Positions 1 to 12,905 of a stretch of 64,000 bases of DNA are shown one piece after another. The position numbers and the translations under genes are program-made. The stretch's first letter is position 1, and each line of letters starts with the position of its first letter. This DNA comes from Heterocephalus glaber (Eukaryota; Chordata; Mammalia; Rodentia; Bathyergidae). A model generated the notes under the pieces. The model was not told the DNA's origin, did no database searches, and was given only the letters and a program-made list of their open reading frames with translations. The stretch spans positions 4,459,624-4,523,623 of the forward strand of contig NW_004624743.1 of assembly GCF_000247695.1 (NCBI RefSeq), read 5' to 3'.

Positions 1-128
1 TCTGTAAGAAAAGTTTTTAAAAAGATGAACAAGTAAGAAAATCTCATTATTTTGAATCTGGTTCAAGAGAATCCATCCAAATAAAAGCTTTCTGGTGATA
101 CCATACTTCTGGCACTAGTTCATATAAT

Positions 129-172
129 GCACACACACACATCTGTGCGTGCCTGCACACACACATACACAC
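129..172. repeat. (CA)n microsatellite, imperfect
   Basis: Two CA runs are separated by a TCTGTGCGTGCCTG interruption, an ordinary alternating purine-pyrimidine microsatellite in intron 1. Confidence 0.9.
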
Positions 173-424
173 AGATTTTTAAGGTTCTAAACTAAGATTG
201 ACACTCTGAATATTATCTTCTCTTCCAGTGAACCTAACTGTCTTTTAAAATGCTTGGAAAAGCCTGTATCTATCAACATCTTTATAAATACATCAGGCAC
301 CACCCTATCCAGGGTGGGTAAAGTGCAGCCTTTTATTTCTCAGAGACTGCTATGATCACACATGCTCTAAATTCCCCTAATTCTATTGGTCATAGCCTAT
401 TTTTATAAAGACTGTTATTTTTAA

Positions 425-600
425 TTTTTTTCTTTACTGATGATTGAATCCAGGGTCATTACCCCAGCTATGTCACCGCGCTTTTTCATTTTATTTCACT
501 TGTATTTTGAGACAAGGTCTTACAAAGTCATTTAGTTTCCCAGGCTGTGCTCTAAATTGTCACCCTCCTGCCTCCCAGAATTTCAACTTGAAATAGGTCA
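425..600 (-). mobile_element. B1-dID-type composite SINE, degraded
   Basis: On the minus strand a B1 (7SL-derived) part precedes an ID-like part. On the plus strand this reads as an ID-like block with the ATTGAATCCAGGG motif, an A/T-rich linker, then GAGACAAGGTCTTACAAAGT and CCCTCCTGCCTCCCAG, the reverse complement of the B1 GAGGCAGGAGG region. Heavily diverged, so old. Confidence 0.65.
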
Positions 601-839
601 GATTATGAATCTGAGTTTATTTTCCTGGTATGTAAAACTGTTATTATTTGAAATGTTTATGTAACTAATTGCAGAGTCTTTAATGCTATAAAATATTAAT
701 AAATGATTTTCTTGGAAATTTAATTTGTCTTTTAAGTATAGCTTCTGTGCAAAGTGTTTTTGTAAACACTGAAACAAAACAAGATCCTCAGCAATCTCTA
801 TTCTTTATATGTTTGATGATTAATCTTAATTGTCACCTC

Positions 840-1345
840 ATAGATTAAGAGGCCTAGCAGCTATGCACAGCATACTTCCTGGTGTGTCTGAGGGTGGTTC
901 CAGGGATGATTGGCAGGTAAGTGGACAAACTACGGGGCAGACTGGCCCTGACTGAATGACATGGACCAACAGGCTTGTAGCTTAGATGGAATAAAAAGGG
1001 GAAGGAGGAGGAAGTGAGCCTGTACTGGCAACTCCATCCAGTTTAAGTGAATGATCTTGTGCTGCTGTTGCCACTGCCTGTGGACACAGATTCTAGCTTT
1101 AGAGCCTTTCAATACAGACTCACACAGGGACCCACCAGAGCTTCAGGCTTTAGCCTTGGACTGGTGCTGCATCCTTGAGCTCTCTTGTTCTGAGGCTTCC
1201 AGCCTCTTAGACAGAGAAACTCCTGGATCCTCTACCTCCCGGGTGTGCAGATTATGAACTATCCTGGCCCAGTTCTATATGCCTAGCTAATAAACCCTCT
1301 TTCATAATCTCTAGGCTTTTTGAGAACCCAAACCAATACAACTCA
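840..1345 (+). mobile_element. Solo-LTR-like interspersed repeat (ERVL/MaLR style)
   Basis: The block starts with TTAATCTTAATTGTCA, carries GTGTGTCTGAGGGTG and an ATTGGCAGGTAAG-like segment, and has a late TAATAAACCCTC polyadenylation-type signal near 1289. It ends in GAGAACCCAAACCAATACAA, close to the usual end of a common mammalian LTR-type repeat. A second, partial copy lies at 51285-51570. I do not give a subfamily name. No internal retroviral sequence is attached. Confidence 0.55.
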
Positions 1346-1559
1346 TGATTATTATTTTGAAACAAAGTAAGGTATGAGTGATGAGAAAGTCAGTGTGAAA
1401 ATTTACTATATTTTATGACACCCTACAAAATTGGTGGTTGTTAAATACAAGTCTCTATGATGCATAAATTAAGTTATAAGAGTTTAATGGATGTGAAGAT
1501 AGTAATATTTCCATTTCCTTCCAAGGGCTTTATAACACAACTTTAATGGAAATCTCCTG

Positions 1560-3180
1560 GAAAGAAATTGAAAAATTATCCATAAAAGTTATATGAAAAT
1601 GCAAACTATGTAAATGGAATAAATGTGGGCAAATTATACTATCTAAATTCAAGCTTTACTACAAAATTAAGATATTATGCTATTGATGTAAATTTACAAA
1701 CAGATTAAAGACAGAATAGATAGGAAACAAGACAATTCTATGGACAAAGGAAAGTCATTATAATAAATGGTAACTGAATCTTCCTTTCGAAAATAAAACC
1801 TGTAATCTTATGCTCTGTACAAAAAATTAACTCAAGAATAATTATGGAGATAAATGAAAAGCAAAGAATAAGAGATTTCATCAAGAACTAAAATAAGCAA
1901 CATATTTGTGTCTTTGAGAAAGGAAAAATTTTTTACAACACCAAAATCATTTGCTTTAAAATATACTGAAAAAATTATACTTCATCAAACTTGGGAAGTT
2001 CTAGATTAATATATACCATTAAGAAAGTAAATACAAAGAAAAAGATTTGGAAAAATATTTCTAGTGTATATCTAGCAAGGTACTTATATCCAAGATATTT
2101 AGATAGCTCCTGAAAATAAACTTTAACATATCAAAAAATTAATAAAATAATATTTGAAAAGGACTGCATAGATGCTTAACAAAGAAGACTTACACATGGC
2201 AAAAGAACTCATGATAATGTGTTCAATATCCTTAGGTATAAGGAAACACACATTTAATATATAGTGATATATCACTTACAGCCACTTGATAGCTACAATC
2301 AGAAGAATGACAGTGACAAAGTATGGTGAAGATGCAAAATATTTCAATTTATGGAGAGCAAAACTATACAAATTACCTTGCACTCTTGGAAGTATGTTTT
2401 CTTCAATTTAATCTACGATTCAACTTGATTTCATTTCTCTAAACACCTAGGAATAATATAGTTGAATCATATGCCCATTAAGGAAAAAAAAAAAAAAAAC
2501 ACTTCTCTAAGATTTTTCAAATTGTCCTAATTCATAATAGCTGAAAACTCATAGCAACCCAAATGTCCATCAACTAATGAACAGAAAAACAAACTGTGTA
2601 TTTATGTAAAATATTATTACAGCAATAAAAAAGAATATACTCATGACTTGTGAAAATAAGGGTGGATACCAACCCATGTGGTGAGGGAATGGAGCCAGAT
2701 CAAAAATACACACAGATTCACACAATATTCCGGCATGGATACGAAGCCCCCAAACAAGCAAAAGTACTCTATGGTGATGGAATTTAATCGAACAATGCTG
2801 AGGAGGGGAAGAACAAGAAGGGGATTTGATTGGAAATAGCATGGGAGAATTTTCTAGGATTATGTAAATGTTCCATATTGTGTTTTAGATTGTGATCCAA
2901 TGTGTAAATTGTAATTTAGAAAACTTGAACTAGGGCCAGGGATTTAACTCAGTGGTTTCCGTGCATGCCTTGCAAGCACAAGGTCCCAAGTTTGATCCCC
3001 AGTACCAAAAAAAAAAAAAAAAAGAGAAAACTTGAACTAAACACTAAATTGTTTGGTGTGTTTATGAGCACACTGTTCCTTGCAAATTTTTTATACTACC
3101 ATTTTTATCATTGCAGATATATCAGCAAATTTCATCAATCAAAAGAACCAACTTTGATCTTAATAGTCTAACAACCAAAA
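1560..3180 (+). mobile_element. L1 fragment (3' ORF2 and 3' end), sense, degraded
   Basis: A-rich sense-strand text matches the L1 ORF2 3' half in order: the CAAAAAATTAACTCAAG block near 1824, the GCAAAAGAACTCATGATAATG-like region near 2198, and the ACCCAAATGTCCATCAACTAATGAACAG motif near 2558-2585. The reading frame is destroyed. A young SINE is inserted at 2933-3024. Confidence 0.7.
2933..3024 (+). mobile_element. ID-like tRNA SINE, full length
   Basis: GGGCCAGGGATTTAACTCAG opens the element (A box), then a B box near GTTTGATCCCC, a GTACC end and an A-tail. A perfect 15-bp target-site duplication (AGAAAACTTGAACTA) sits at 2918-2932 and 3025-3039. Inserted in the old L1 fragment. Confidence 0.93.
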
Positions 3181-4199
3181 CTGGAAGTCATAAATACTGT
3201 TTGATAACACACGAGTTTTCTGTGTGTATTACAGTTTCATAGCTGTAAGTTAACTAATACAGCCTACAATACATGCTTATGCAGTCACACAACAAAATTA
3301 AACTACTACAGAATACACAGAAACCTATTTCCCTGAAAAGCAGTAGTGACAAAGGAACTCAGCTTCAATTATAAACGCATTAATGGGTTTTGTGAAGTGG
3401 TTTCCACTTCAATTTCAGGAAGTGCAGATTTCAAGGCATATGACAATATCTTATGCTTTACTACACACCTGTATTATTGATCCAAGAAAGGAAAAATGGT
3501 GTTTAAATTTCTGAAGTACAACTAAATGGCTCTTCAATTTATTTTGTTTTAATTTCCCTTTTCAGGATTCAGGAAATGATTAAACCACTCAAATAAACCC
3601 TGACTTTAAAAAATTGTATCTTCTCTAGGTCAATATCTTTCTAAGATTTCTTGAATCACATAAAATGGCTAATACAATCTACACTGAATGTATGATTCCC
3701 CCAAATGAAATATTTTAGAATGATGGTTTATATTCCTTATATGGCCAAATGATATAAATATTATTTTATATAGTCCAGTTAAATATGACATGCATACTTT
3801 ATCTTAATATAGCAACATAAATAAATTAGGTGAGAAGTAATTGTTAAAGTTAGTGTGTATTCTGGGCTCATATTCAAGGCTTTTGCTCATAGTAATCAAC
3901 TTCACAGTCCCAGAAGTGGGACTGATGCTTCTAATTATCCCAAAATCAATTGATTAAAATATCGTCACAAAAAAGTTAAATGAGAAAAATGAAAGTTCCT
4001 GTATGTTGGTCCACTATGGAGTTGCTTTTAGTATTAAAATTTTTTGTATTAACATTTTAAATATTTCAAAAACTACTCAAATTATGGAGCATGTAAAACA
4101 GTATGAATAGCAACTTTGGGAATAATCAAGAAATATAACTCAAATTTGATACATGTCACCTCCTACAGAACAGACAGAAAATATTTTTAAGGGATAATT
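3181..4199. other. Unassigned AT-rich intron
   Basis: No coding potential, RNA gene or recognisable repeat was found. The text is AT-rich with short homopolymers only. Confidence 0.5.
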
Positions 4200-6200
4200 T
4201 TATCACATTTTTGTTTTCCAATTTGCAAATTTGATCTCCAAATTCACTTAATTTATAAATGTAATCATCAATCAAGGATATCCAGTCACTGCTTTTATTC
4301 AACATGGTTCTAAAAGTCTTAGACAAATCAATCAGGCCTGAGAAAGAAATAATGAATATCCAAATTGGAAAAGTCAAATTGTCAGTTTGAAGAAAATATG
4401 ATCTAATATATAATGAATCCCCAAAACTGTCCCAAGAAACTATTAGAACAAATGAATTCAGCAAAGTCACAGGACACCAAATCAATGTTCATTATCAGTA
4501 GCATTCTATATGGTAATAATGAATTAACACAAATTATAATCAAGAAAGCATTCTTATTAATAATAGTTTTAATATTTAAAGACAAAAGAATAAAATCAAA
4601 GAGATAAAAGATCTTTACAATTAAAACTATGAAATATGGATGAAAGAAACTGGACACAAAAAAGTAGAAAGATACACCATGTTCATGGACTAGAAGAATC
4701 AATACAGTTAAAATGCCTGTACTACCAAAACATGATTTACAGATTCAGTGCAATTTGTATCAGTGTACCAATGATATTATTCACAAAACTAGAAAAAATA
4801 TTCTAAAATTTAGATGGAACAAAAAAACACAAAAATAGCCAAAACTACCCCAACCAAAAATAACAAAGGAGGAAGCATTACACTAACTTCAGATCATACT
4901 CCAAAGCTTAGTAATCAAAAGAGCACTTTATTGACATTAAAATAGAGACACAGACTAAACAGAATAGAGAGGGATGGATTTTAAAAACTCACATGTCCAC
5001 AGCCAACTGACATTCAACAAAGGCACTATGAAAATACGGTGGAGAATTTTTTTCAATAGATAGTTGGGAACGATGAATATTAAATTGCAAAATAAAGAAA
5101 TTAGACCCCTGTTTCTTACAAATATTAAATCAAAAATGATTAAAGTCTTAAATTGAAGATTGCAATATGAGAAACTACTAAAAAACCAGGGCAAACACTT
5201 CAGGACATGGAATGGATGAGATTTTTTAGACAAGATCCCAAAAGCAGGAGAAACAAAAGCAAGAATAGAAATTAAGATTACACTGAACAAAAAAAAACCA
5301 CTGCAGAGCAAAAGAAACATTTGAAAGAGTGCAAAGAAAACGTACAGATTGAGAAAAACATATGCAAATTATGTGAGAGGCAAGAGGTTGATATACATAA
5401 TATATAAAGAACCCCAAATACTCAACAGCAAAAAATCCAAATAACCTGATTAAAAACAGGCAGTAGATATAAATATTCACTTCTCAAAAAAGTCATAGAA
5501 ATAGCCAACAAGTACATGAAATATCCTCAACATCACTAATCTTCAGGGAAATGCAAGTCAAAAATCATAATGAGATACCACCTCATGCTAAGAAAAATGT
5601 CTGTAGAGTCAGGGATTTAGCTCAGTGGTTCTGGCACCTGCCTCACAAGTGCAAGGTCCTGAGTTCGATCCCTGGTGCCAAAAAAAAAGAAAGAAAGAAA
5701 AAAAGAAAAATGTCTGTTATCCAGGGAAGAGTAACGATAAAAAGTGCTGAAGACGTGGAGAAAAAGGGACCTTGTACACTTCAGAGAAATGTAAATTAGT
5801 GCAGCTATTTTGAAAAACAGTATTAAGACTGCTCAGAACATTAAAACTAGAACTACCATATGACTCAGAAAACCCACTACGGTGTATGAGGCCAAAGGAA
5901 ATAAAATCAGTATGTCAAGAAACATCTGCACTCCTATGTTCATTGACAAACTACCCATAGCAGCCAAGAAAGGAAAACAACGAAAGTTTCAAAAAACTAT
6001 TGAATGGATAGAGAAAATGAGTACACATACATAATGGAAGCGTTTTCCACCATTAAATACAAGAATTAAATCCTGCCATCTGGAACAACATTGACAAAAC
6101 TGGAGATCGTTATAATAAGTGAAATAAGCCTGGCAAGAAAGACAAGCACCAAATGATATCACAAATATGTAGGATCTAAACAGGCTGACATGGAAGAATT
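4200..6200 (+). mobile_element. L1 fragment (ORF2 C-terminal half), sense
   Basis: Sense-strand blocks follow L1 ORF2 order: TTATTCAACATGGTTCTAAA near 4297, CCATGTTCATGGACTAGAAG near 4677, ACAGATTCAGTGCAATTTGT near 4739, CAAAGGAGGAAGCATTACAC near 4864, ATGCAAGTCAAAAATCATAA near 5551, then the GTATGTGA-like 3' region. Stops and indels break the frame throughout, so the copy is dead and 5'-truncated. A young SINE splits it at 5605-5702. Confidence 0.85.
5605..5702 (+). mobile_element. ID-like tRNA SINE inside L1
   Basis: Contains TTTAGCTCAGTGGTTCTGG, GAGTTCGATCCCTGGTGCC and an AAAG-rich tail. A perfect 15-bp duplication (AAGAAAAATGTCTGT) is at 5590-5604 and 5703-5717. Confidence 0.93.
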
Positions 6201-6374
6201 TAAGAGTAATGTTCACCAAAGGGGCTGTGGGATCCCCCCCCCCTCGATCTCTCTCACCCATTATGAAATATATCCTTTGTTTCATTGCATAAAAAGGAAT
6301 AAATTACATTTACCAAGGAAAAGAGAGACATGTACAACGAAAACAAAATATTTGTTTACAGAAATTAAAGAAGA

Positions 6375-6560
6375 AAAGCTAGGTGTTCAGCGGCTGAGAC
6401 AAGAGGATCATCACTTTGAGGCCAGCCTGAAGAATTTAGCAAGACCTCAAAAAAAGTAAAGAACCGAAAATGCCCAATAAACAGGGCTGAGGATGAGGGT
6501 CCATGATAGAGCCCTTGTCTAACACACAAGAGTCCCTGGCACTACAAAGAAAGGAAGGAA
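6375..6560 (+). mobile_element. B1-dID-type composite SINE
   Basis: A B1-like unit (CGGCTGAGACAAGAGGATCA, GAGGCCAGCCTGAAGAATTT) is followed by an A-rich linker and an ID-like unit (GGGCTGAGGATGAGG ... GAGTCCCTGGCACTAC). Orientation is plus. A second composite follows at 6645. Confidence 0.7.
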
Positions 6561-6564
6561 CGCA

Positions 6565-6642
6565 GGGACAAAGTGAGAGAGGGAATGAGGGGCACAGAGA
6601 CAGGGGAAGGGGAAGGGGAAAAGAAGGAATAAATACGAAAGT
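6565..6642 (+). repeat. GA-rich low-complexity tract
   Basis: Purine-only tract including a tandem AGGGGA repeat (near 6600-6625), probably expanded from the tail of the SINE before it. Confidence 0.75.
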
Positions 6643-6644
6643 AG

Positions 6645-6820
6645 GTGGCACAGTGGTACACACCCACAATTCCTGCTGCATCAGGAGGATCACGAGTTCA
6701 AGGACAGCCAGGGCAACTCACAGGGACCTAGTTTAAAAATTAAAAAATAAAAAGGGCTGGGGACATAGTTTAGCAGTAGAGCGCCTCTGTGTTCCATAGC
6801 CAGCACTGCCAAAAGAAAAA
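6645..6820 (+). mobile_element. B1-dID-type composite SINE (second copy)
   Basis: B1 part: CAGGAGGATCACGAGTTCAA and a CAGCCAGGGCAACTC-like segment. An A-rich linker follows, then the ID part: GGGCTGGGGACATAGTTTAG with GCCAGCACTGCC. Same orientation as its neighbour at 6375-6560. Confidence 0.75.
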
Positions 6821-6869
6821 GACAGAAATAAATGGAAACACAGGCTGTATTCACACATTCACAGATTGG

Positions 6870-7660
6870 AAGCCCCAGTCAGATTAACATGTAAATGCTA
6901 CTCAAAAAAGAAGTTAAAAAATTAAGATACATTACATACATGTACCAACTCACTAGGATGAATGTAATCAAAATAACAAGTGCTGTGGAAGATGTATGAA
7001 ATTAAGAGCCTTTGTATTCTGTTGGTGGGAATATAAAATGCTACCACCACTAGAGAAAAGAATGTGGAATTCCTCAAAAGATTTACAACAGAATTACTAT
7101 GAAACCTTCAATTTCACTATGATTATACACTGAAGGACTTGGAATCAGAACCTCAAAGAGACACTTGCCCATATTTCTAGAAGCATTATTAACAATAGCT
7201 GAAACTTGGAAATTTCATGTTCAGCCATGAATAAATAGAATTGAAAAATGTGGTATATGCACAAAATGGAAAGTTATTTAGTCTTAAAAATGTAATTTTA
7301 GGATATAGTGCAACATTATCTGATCTCAAAGACATTATGCTAAGTAAAGTAAGCTGTCACAGAAAGATAAATTCTATACATATATAGGATGCACTCAGAA
7401 TAGCCAAAATTACATATAGAGAAAATAGGATAATGGATGCTAATAGCTTAGAAGCAGCAAAAGGGGAAGGTATTATTTAATGTGTATAAAGTTTCAGTTT
7501 CACAAAATGAAAACAATGATAAAATGGACTGATATAAAGTCTACAGCATTCTGAATACATTTAATACTGCTGAACTGTACACTTAAGCATGGCTCTGACA
7601 GTAATTTCTGTTACGTGTATTTTACCACCATAAAAATTAAACAAGAAACCATATGTGATA
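6870..7660 (+). mobile_element. L1-like 3' fragment, sense, degraded
   Basis: Blocks match the last part of L1 ORF2: TTCTGTTGGTGGGAATATAA near 7017, AACAATAGCTGAAACTTGGA near 7191, GTGGTATATGCACAAAATGG near 7250. No frame remains. Confidence 0.7.
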
Positions 7661-8761
7661 TGACCCATTTTATTAAGCATATTACTTAATATATTTATTA
7701 TTTTAAGTAAGCCTCTGTGTAATGAGACCACTATGACTTTTCTTTAGTGGATGTATAGTTGCTTACAGGTAAAAAGAAATAATTAAAACTTTACAACAAG
7801 AATGAGGAATTAATTGCCCTTCACCAAAGCAAAGCACAAAAAAAAATGTCCAGTTTCTCTCTTATCACATAAAAATGTGCAAACATTAGATTTTACTGTT
7901 CCTACTGTACACCATTCTTTTCTTTATGTACCTTTCTAGACGGAAATGTCCTTTTAGACTAGGAGCGGAAATCACACAATTACTGGAGTCACAAGCATAT
8001 AAATTGCTTTAGAACCACAGGGACTTTTAAGAAAGGTAGACATGTAATTGCCTAAAGGGGAATAAACAGCAGTGTGTGGTGACGGACAGATTGTCATTAC
8101 ACAAACAGTTCTAAACAGAGCTGTTTCCCAGTTCTGGACCCTTGAGCAGACTGAGCTCCCAGGTGTGGCCTTGGCTCCTCCGACAGGAGCATGTGCTTCC
8201 CCAGGTGTGAGTGCAAACAGGGCCAGGAGGGAGAGATGTAGGTGGAGAGGTACTGGTCCTGGAACTGACGGGGCTGGCTCTTGGGGAATTGGGGCACCCA
8301 GCAGATCAAAGGTTTTCCTGTGTCTCCTGGCGCAATAAGAGAATTAAAACCTCCAACTGAGCTTTGATTTTGTACATATTTTTCTTGTCAATCCCCTGTA
8401 ATAAAATGACATTCTGAATCCTATCGTCTATCTTCCATGTACAATTATAATTATTTTATTGTAATTAAATAATTTAAAATAAAACCTAAATGTCCCTTTA
8501 TAATTATGGTATTGCAATTTGATAACTTAAGATAAAACTGAAATCACTCAGAGTGTTCATAAATTAGACAACTAGGAAAACATTTAGTCATTTATTTACT
8601 CACCTCTCAGAGTTTGACACTATGAAAGTCCTACTGCTGTTTAAAAATGCATTACTCAAAATATGACCCACAAGTTGATGCATCAGCAGATCAAGTATAT
8701 AAAAATTTATTAAACAAGTTAATGAGGCTATCAAAGGAATGTAATTTTTAACTAGAAAATG
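7661..8761. other. Unassigned intron
   Basis: Mostly AT-rich. 8070-8340 is locally GC-richer with open frames on both strands, but shows no recognisable protein motif, no splice-flanked coding pattern and no repeat I can name. Confidence 0.4.
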
Positions 8762-8847
8762 ATTTATATTCCTTAATGGAGATCCAGCTCCAATCACTGC
8801 CTCCAGTAGAAATTATCGGAGCTGGATGTCCATTAAGGAATATAAAT
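8762..8847. other. Long near-perfect hairpin (30-bp stem, 26-nt loop)
   Basis: The left arm (8763-8791, beginning TTTATATTCCTTAATGGA) is the reverse complement of the right arm (8818-8846) at 28 of 29 positions, and one more pair is formed by 8762 and 8847. The 26-base loop is 8792-8817. The unit is about 86 nt, the size of a microRNA precursor, and either strand would fold. No flanking duplication or transposon terminus was recognised. It could be a pre-miRNA-like hairpin, a MITE remnant or a template-switch inverted duplication. Confidence 0.9.
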
Positions 8848-8987
8848 TCTTCTTGTCCTTATCAAGTTCACAGTCCAGGGTACACAACATAGAAAAGGAA
8901 TAAGAAAACAAAACGTAGAGTTGTAAAGGAACTCTAATGTTTTAGAAAGCCCAAGTTGATAAAAAGTAATGCCAGTGGGTACATGGT

Positions 8988-9029
8988 ATGTGTGCGTGTG
9001 TGCGTGTGTGTGCATGTGTGTGTGTGTGT
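8988..9029. repeat. (TG)n microsatellite, imperfect
   Basis: TG run with CG and CA interruptions, in intron 1. Confidence 0.9.
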
Positions 9030-11640
9030 TAAAGTGTGCATGCCTTGGAAAAGATGTTCAGAGAACGATTCTCTGAGCTTGTGCAGTTTAAGAAATCAGC
9101 TGAGTGAAAAACATGCAACATACAGAAAGAGAGAGCTATGGACAGAAATCAAAAAATGCTTATAGAAATCATAGGTGGATGTTGGTTTCTAGAAAATAAT
9201 GAAAACTTGAAAGACCCAAAAAAGGAAATGTGAAATAAAAAGCTAAGGATGGGAATTTGCGTTCTGCATTAATGTTTGGCAGGTAGGTATATGATATAAA
9301 ATAGCAATGAATAGAATCATATCATTACAGCAAATGAAGTTAGTCTTTCTGAGTTACATGTGAGAAAAGAATACATCATATAATAGTAACAACAACCACA
9401 CTAAATACAAAGTGAGAAGCCACTGAGTAAAATTCTAGTGAGGAAAATTGCAACATAAAATTAAGAAAATAAAAACATGACACAGCTATGAATTATTAGG
9501 AAAAGGGTGGTCTGACAGAAAAAAATAACAGCTACCAAAGAACAGAGTAAAAATTAAGAATGTAGTTTCAAAAATTTAAACAATACAGACTTATATATGT
9601 AGCAGTATTTTAGAGAAATACATCCCTGGAATGCTCTGTTGAATTTTTGGCAAGCCTGTGGAATAAATATGTAGGCTACTTGGATGGATTCCAAATGAAA
9701 CAACTAAAATGATGAAAGGAATGGCTTACAAGGGCAGATTAAAAGAAAACAAAAATGTGAATAACTTCAGGATGTCAGAAACTAAAGAAAAAACATTATG
9801 GTTTACAAATATTGGAAACGTAAATTTGAGGGGAAAAATCTTTGTGTATGTGCTTGCACAGTGAAAGGGTAAGTCTCTCTTGCAATAATATGAATTGATT
9901 TTAGTAAGAATCATTTGAGCAAATGATTCAAAAATGGGTAAGAATTAAGACCATCAGTCAGACATATTAAACATTTCAGTAGTCAATAGCCATGCCAACT
10001 TGAACACGCATAGAGACCCATCTAAACAGGATAAAATAGGTCAAAGCACAACTGCAGAACCCTTCCACCCCCCAGCTGTGCTTTAAATATAGAAGAGATC
10101 CTTCGTAAATCTGGAGCGTTTCTCTCTAACTGTGCCACAGTGGAAATTCCTGGATTTGCATCTGTAAGACCTAGTTTTGGGTGCTGGTAACTTCTGTCCT
10201 CAGTCTAGATGCTCATCTGTCAGCCTTGATAATAACCCTCGCAGTCACTGTGAGCTTATACAGAGCTGCTGCATATGCCCACGTACGGTGCTGCCCTTAG
10301 TGAGATGTTATTGATTAGTATCATGAGTTCAATGTGTCAAAAGCGCTGAGGCAAGGGCTGAGAAGAAAAGCAATGCCCAAGACGAGGCTATTTTATCTGT
10401 CATAGGGTTCAGAGAGAAACCTGCTCCCATGACCTGCAGCTCTCAGAGTTGGATACGATCTTCTTTCAATTAACCTATAGATTTGAAGGCCTGGTACTAC
10501 TTATTCCTTGCTCTTCTTCAATGCCACTTCCAGAATATTCTTCCTCCTTCCTCTTGAAAAACAGTCGTTTGTAATTTATGTCATCCATCAGCACTCCTTA
10601 GTACTCATGTTTAATATACTTACTCTTGATGTCTTTACTGCATGCCATCTTTCTATGAAGACTTCTGCTCTTGGTCTGTAGTCACCATTTTCAATATTTC
10701 TTGTGGCATAATTTTTGTCTGTGATTTTAATTCCCATACAGATGATTTTCTCCAATGCCTGAAGATTTAACATCATGACTTCATGCATTTTGTTTTCTAT
10801 ACTTCTTAATCATCATTCCCACGGTCATTCTTCTCAATTATACTATTGATAAAATTACAATTATAATATATTTATTGCAATTTCTCCATAATTTCAGACT
10901 ATCACTTCATGTATTTATTTATCCCCTGGAGTACCCCAATTTGACTTTTCAGGACCACCAGGACTTCCTGTCTGTGGACTCTGCCACCTTTTGATAGTAT
11001 TCTACTTAGATCACTGTCAAGGATGAGAAACAGAACTTTGGAAACTACCTTAGATTGGAATTTAATGAAACAAAAATGGTGAAATCATCTGGGTAAATAA
11101 ATAAAAAATAGGTGCAAACAATGAGAAAATTCATAAATGGCTGATTACCTCTTGAAATAGATAACCACAGAAATCAGGTTGCGGAAAAAAAGAGCTAACA
11201 GGGATTAAAGATTAGAAAAGCAACTAGGACTGGATTCGGTGGGAAGGGAGAGTGAGGAAAAGTAAAGAGAAAATTCTAGTAAGTGATAGGAAGTCTGAGA
11301 AAGTGCGGGTAGTTGAATAATTTCACCTGATCAGACATTCTAAAGACTACGATTGCTCAAATTTACCTAAAAAATAGAGATGGGAATCACTAGCATTGGG
11401 AATTTCTAGAAAAAGTTTAATAGCACAATGCTAAAAGCACCACAAGTTTATATGTTCAAGTTTTTAAGGGGACAAATATAAAAATGAAACAAGGCTCTGA
11501 AAATCACTGAGGAAGCAAAGGGTATTAGGAAAGTTAGTAATGGTCTGCAGAGGAGAAAGGAGAGGTTATACACTTGCAGGGTCATGGGTCTGGGGACAAG
11601 AAAATAAAATGGGGGGTCTCCTTAGATCTTCTAGCTAATC
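9030..11640. other. Unassigned intron
   Basis: AT-rich single-copy-looking or very old repeat sequence. No coding exon, RNA gene or young repeat recognised. Confidence 0.4.
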
Positions 11641-11929
11641 TTGACTAAAAGGATTTAAAACCAAACTTTACTAGAGAGATTCCACTGGGAAGCAAGTCAA
11701 AGACAGAGAACAATAAAATAAAATAAAGCAAAGCACCAAATGGCCTTGGGAGTTGCACCAGAAAAAGAGCTGACAGGTGGAACACAGAGAGAGTCTGGTG
11801 CACAAGCAATAAGCTGTGGGAGACTGCAGTATGGATTCTGCCCAGAGCAGGCTGTAAGCAGTGCAGGCTGTGAAGAGCCAACCCCACAACTGGCTTGCTT
11901 GTAGAAGTGAGGCCAGCCAAAGCCTATGT

Positions 11930-12905
11930 GCCTGAGATTGCACTCAAATTCCACTCCCACAACTAAAACCTTCTTCCTAGAAGGACAATGTTCTAATTAC
12001 AACCATATATTTTGTCTATTCTGTTCCTAATTCAAGAATGCTTTGTCCTTTTATGAGCCTTGTTTACATTAATTTCCATAGAAACCCACGACTATGCATC
12101 CTCACTCGTAGTTCTGCCCTTACACATAGCTCACCTCTACCCCAACTGATTACTAATAAAAATCAGTGGCTTGGACTGGCCAGTGCCTTTGTCGGTTGTA
12201 CCTGCATTGGTTGTCCTGGCCCCCCACTTTCTGTCTTAGTTCTTTTAGTTTTTTTCCTCAGGCCTGCTTCCTACACTGGGCAGGAGACTGGAGCCTACTG
12301 CAGAGGTTTCCAGTAATGTTTGAGGGGTTCCCAGGAATAAGCCACCCCCACTTCCAATAATATATGGGGGTGTTGCTGGCTAACATTAAGGCAGTGTGTA
12401 CTTGCACCTGTGCACTACTAACACACACACTTATATGTGTCACTATATTATTCACTCTAGGGTCATTATAGGGTATAGACATCCACACACCCCTTACTAA
12501 CTCTAAGCTAACTGTGAATAAGGCACCCCTTTGCCAACTCACTGCCTACCCCAAAGATAAGGACTTAAAAAGTACATCAAGGACAAGTAAACAGACAGAA
12601 AGAAGCTACTCAGAGAACACCGGAAGGAATGACATTAGGCAGAACTGCCCCAGAGCCAATCCAGTTATGGCAAGTTCCCGGCGGAGGGGAAAAAGCCACT
12701 CACACACCTCCCATAAAACAGCTGAAAACAAAATCCCCATGGGTCCTCCATCTTTCTGGAGCACCATTCCCTTATTCTTTCTTATCAGGGTAGCTATGTC
12801 TCTTCTCCTCTCTCCCTCCACTTCCTCTTTACAAATAAAGTACTTCCCTTCCTTAAACTTTGACCCCCTACTGTGGGCCTGAGTTAAAATCTAGTGGGCG
12901 CTCCC
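11930..12905 (+). mobile_element. Possible LTR-derived sequence
   Basis: Two polyadenylation-type signals (AATAAAAATC near 12155 and AAATAAAGTACTTCC near 12832) are each followed by T/C-rich text resembling LTR U5 regions. The base composition differs from the surrounding intron. No clean LTR termini or internal coding sequence could be defined, so the call is tentative. Confidence 0.3.

Noticed and set aside
4200..6200. L1 ORF2 as a functional coding region
   Set aside because: The frame is broken by stops, indels and a SINE insertion, and the fragment is 5'-truncated.
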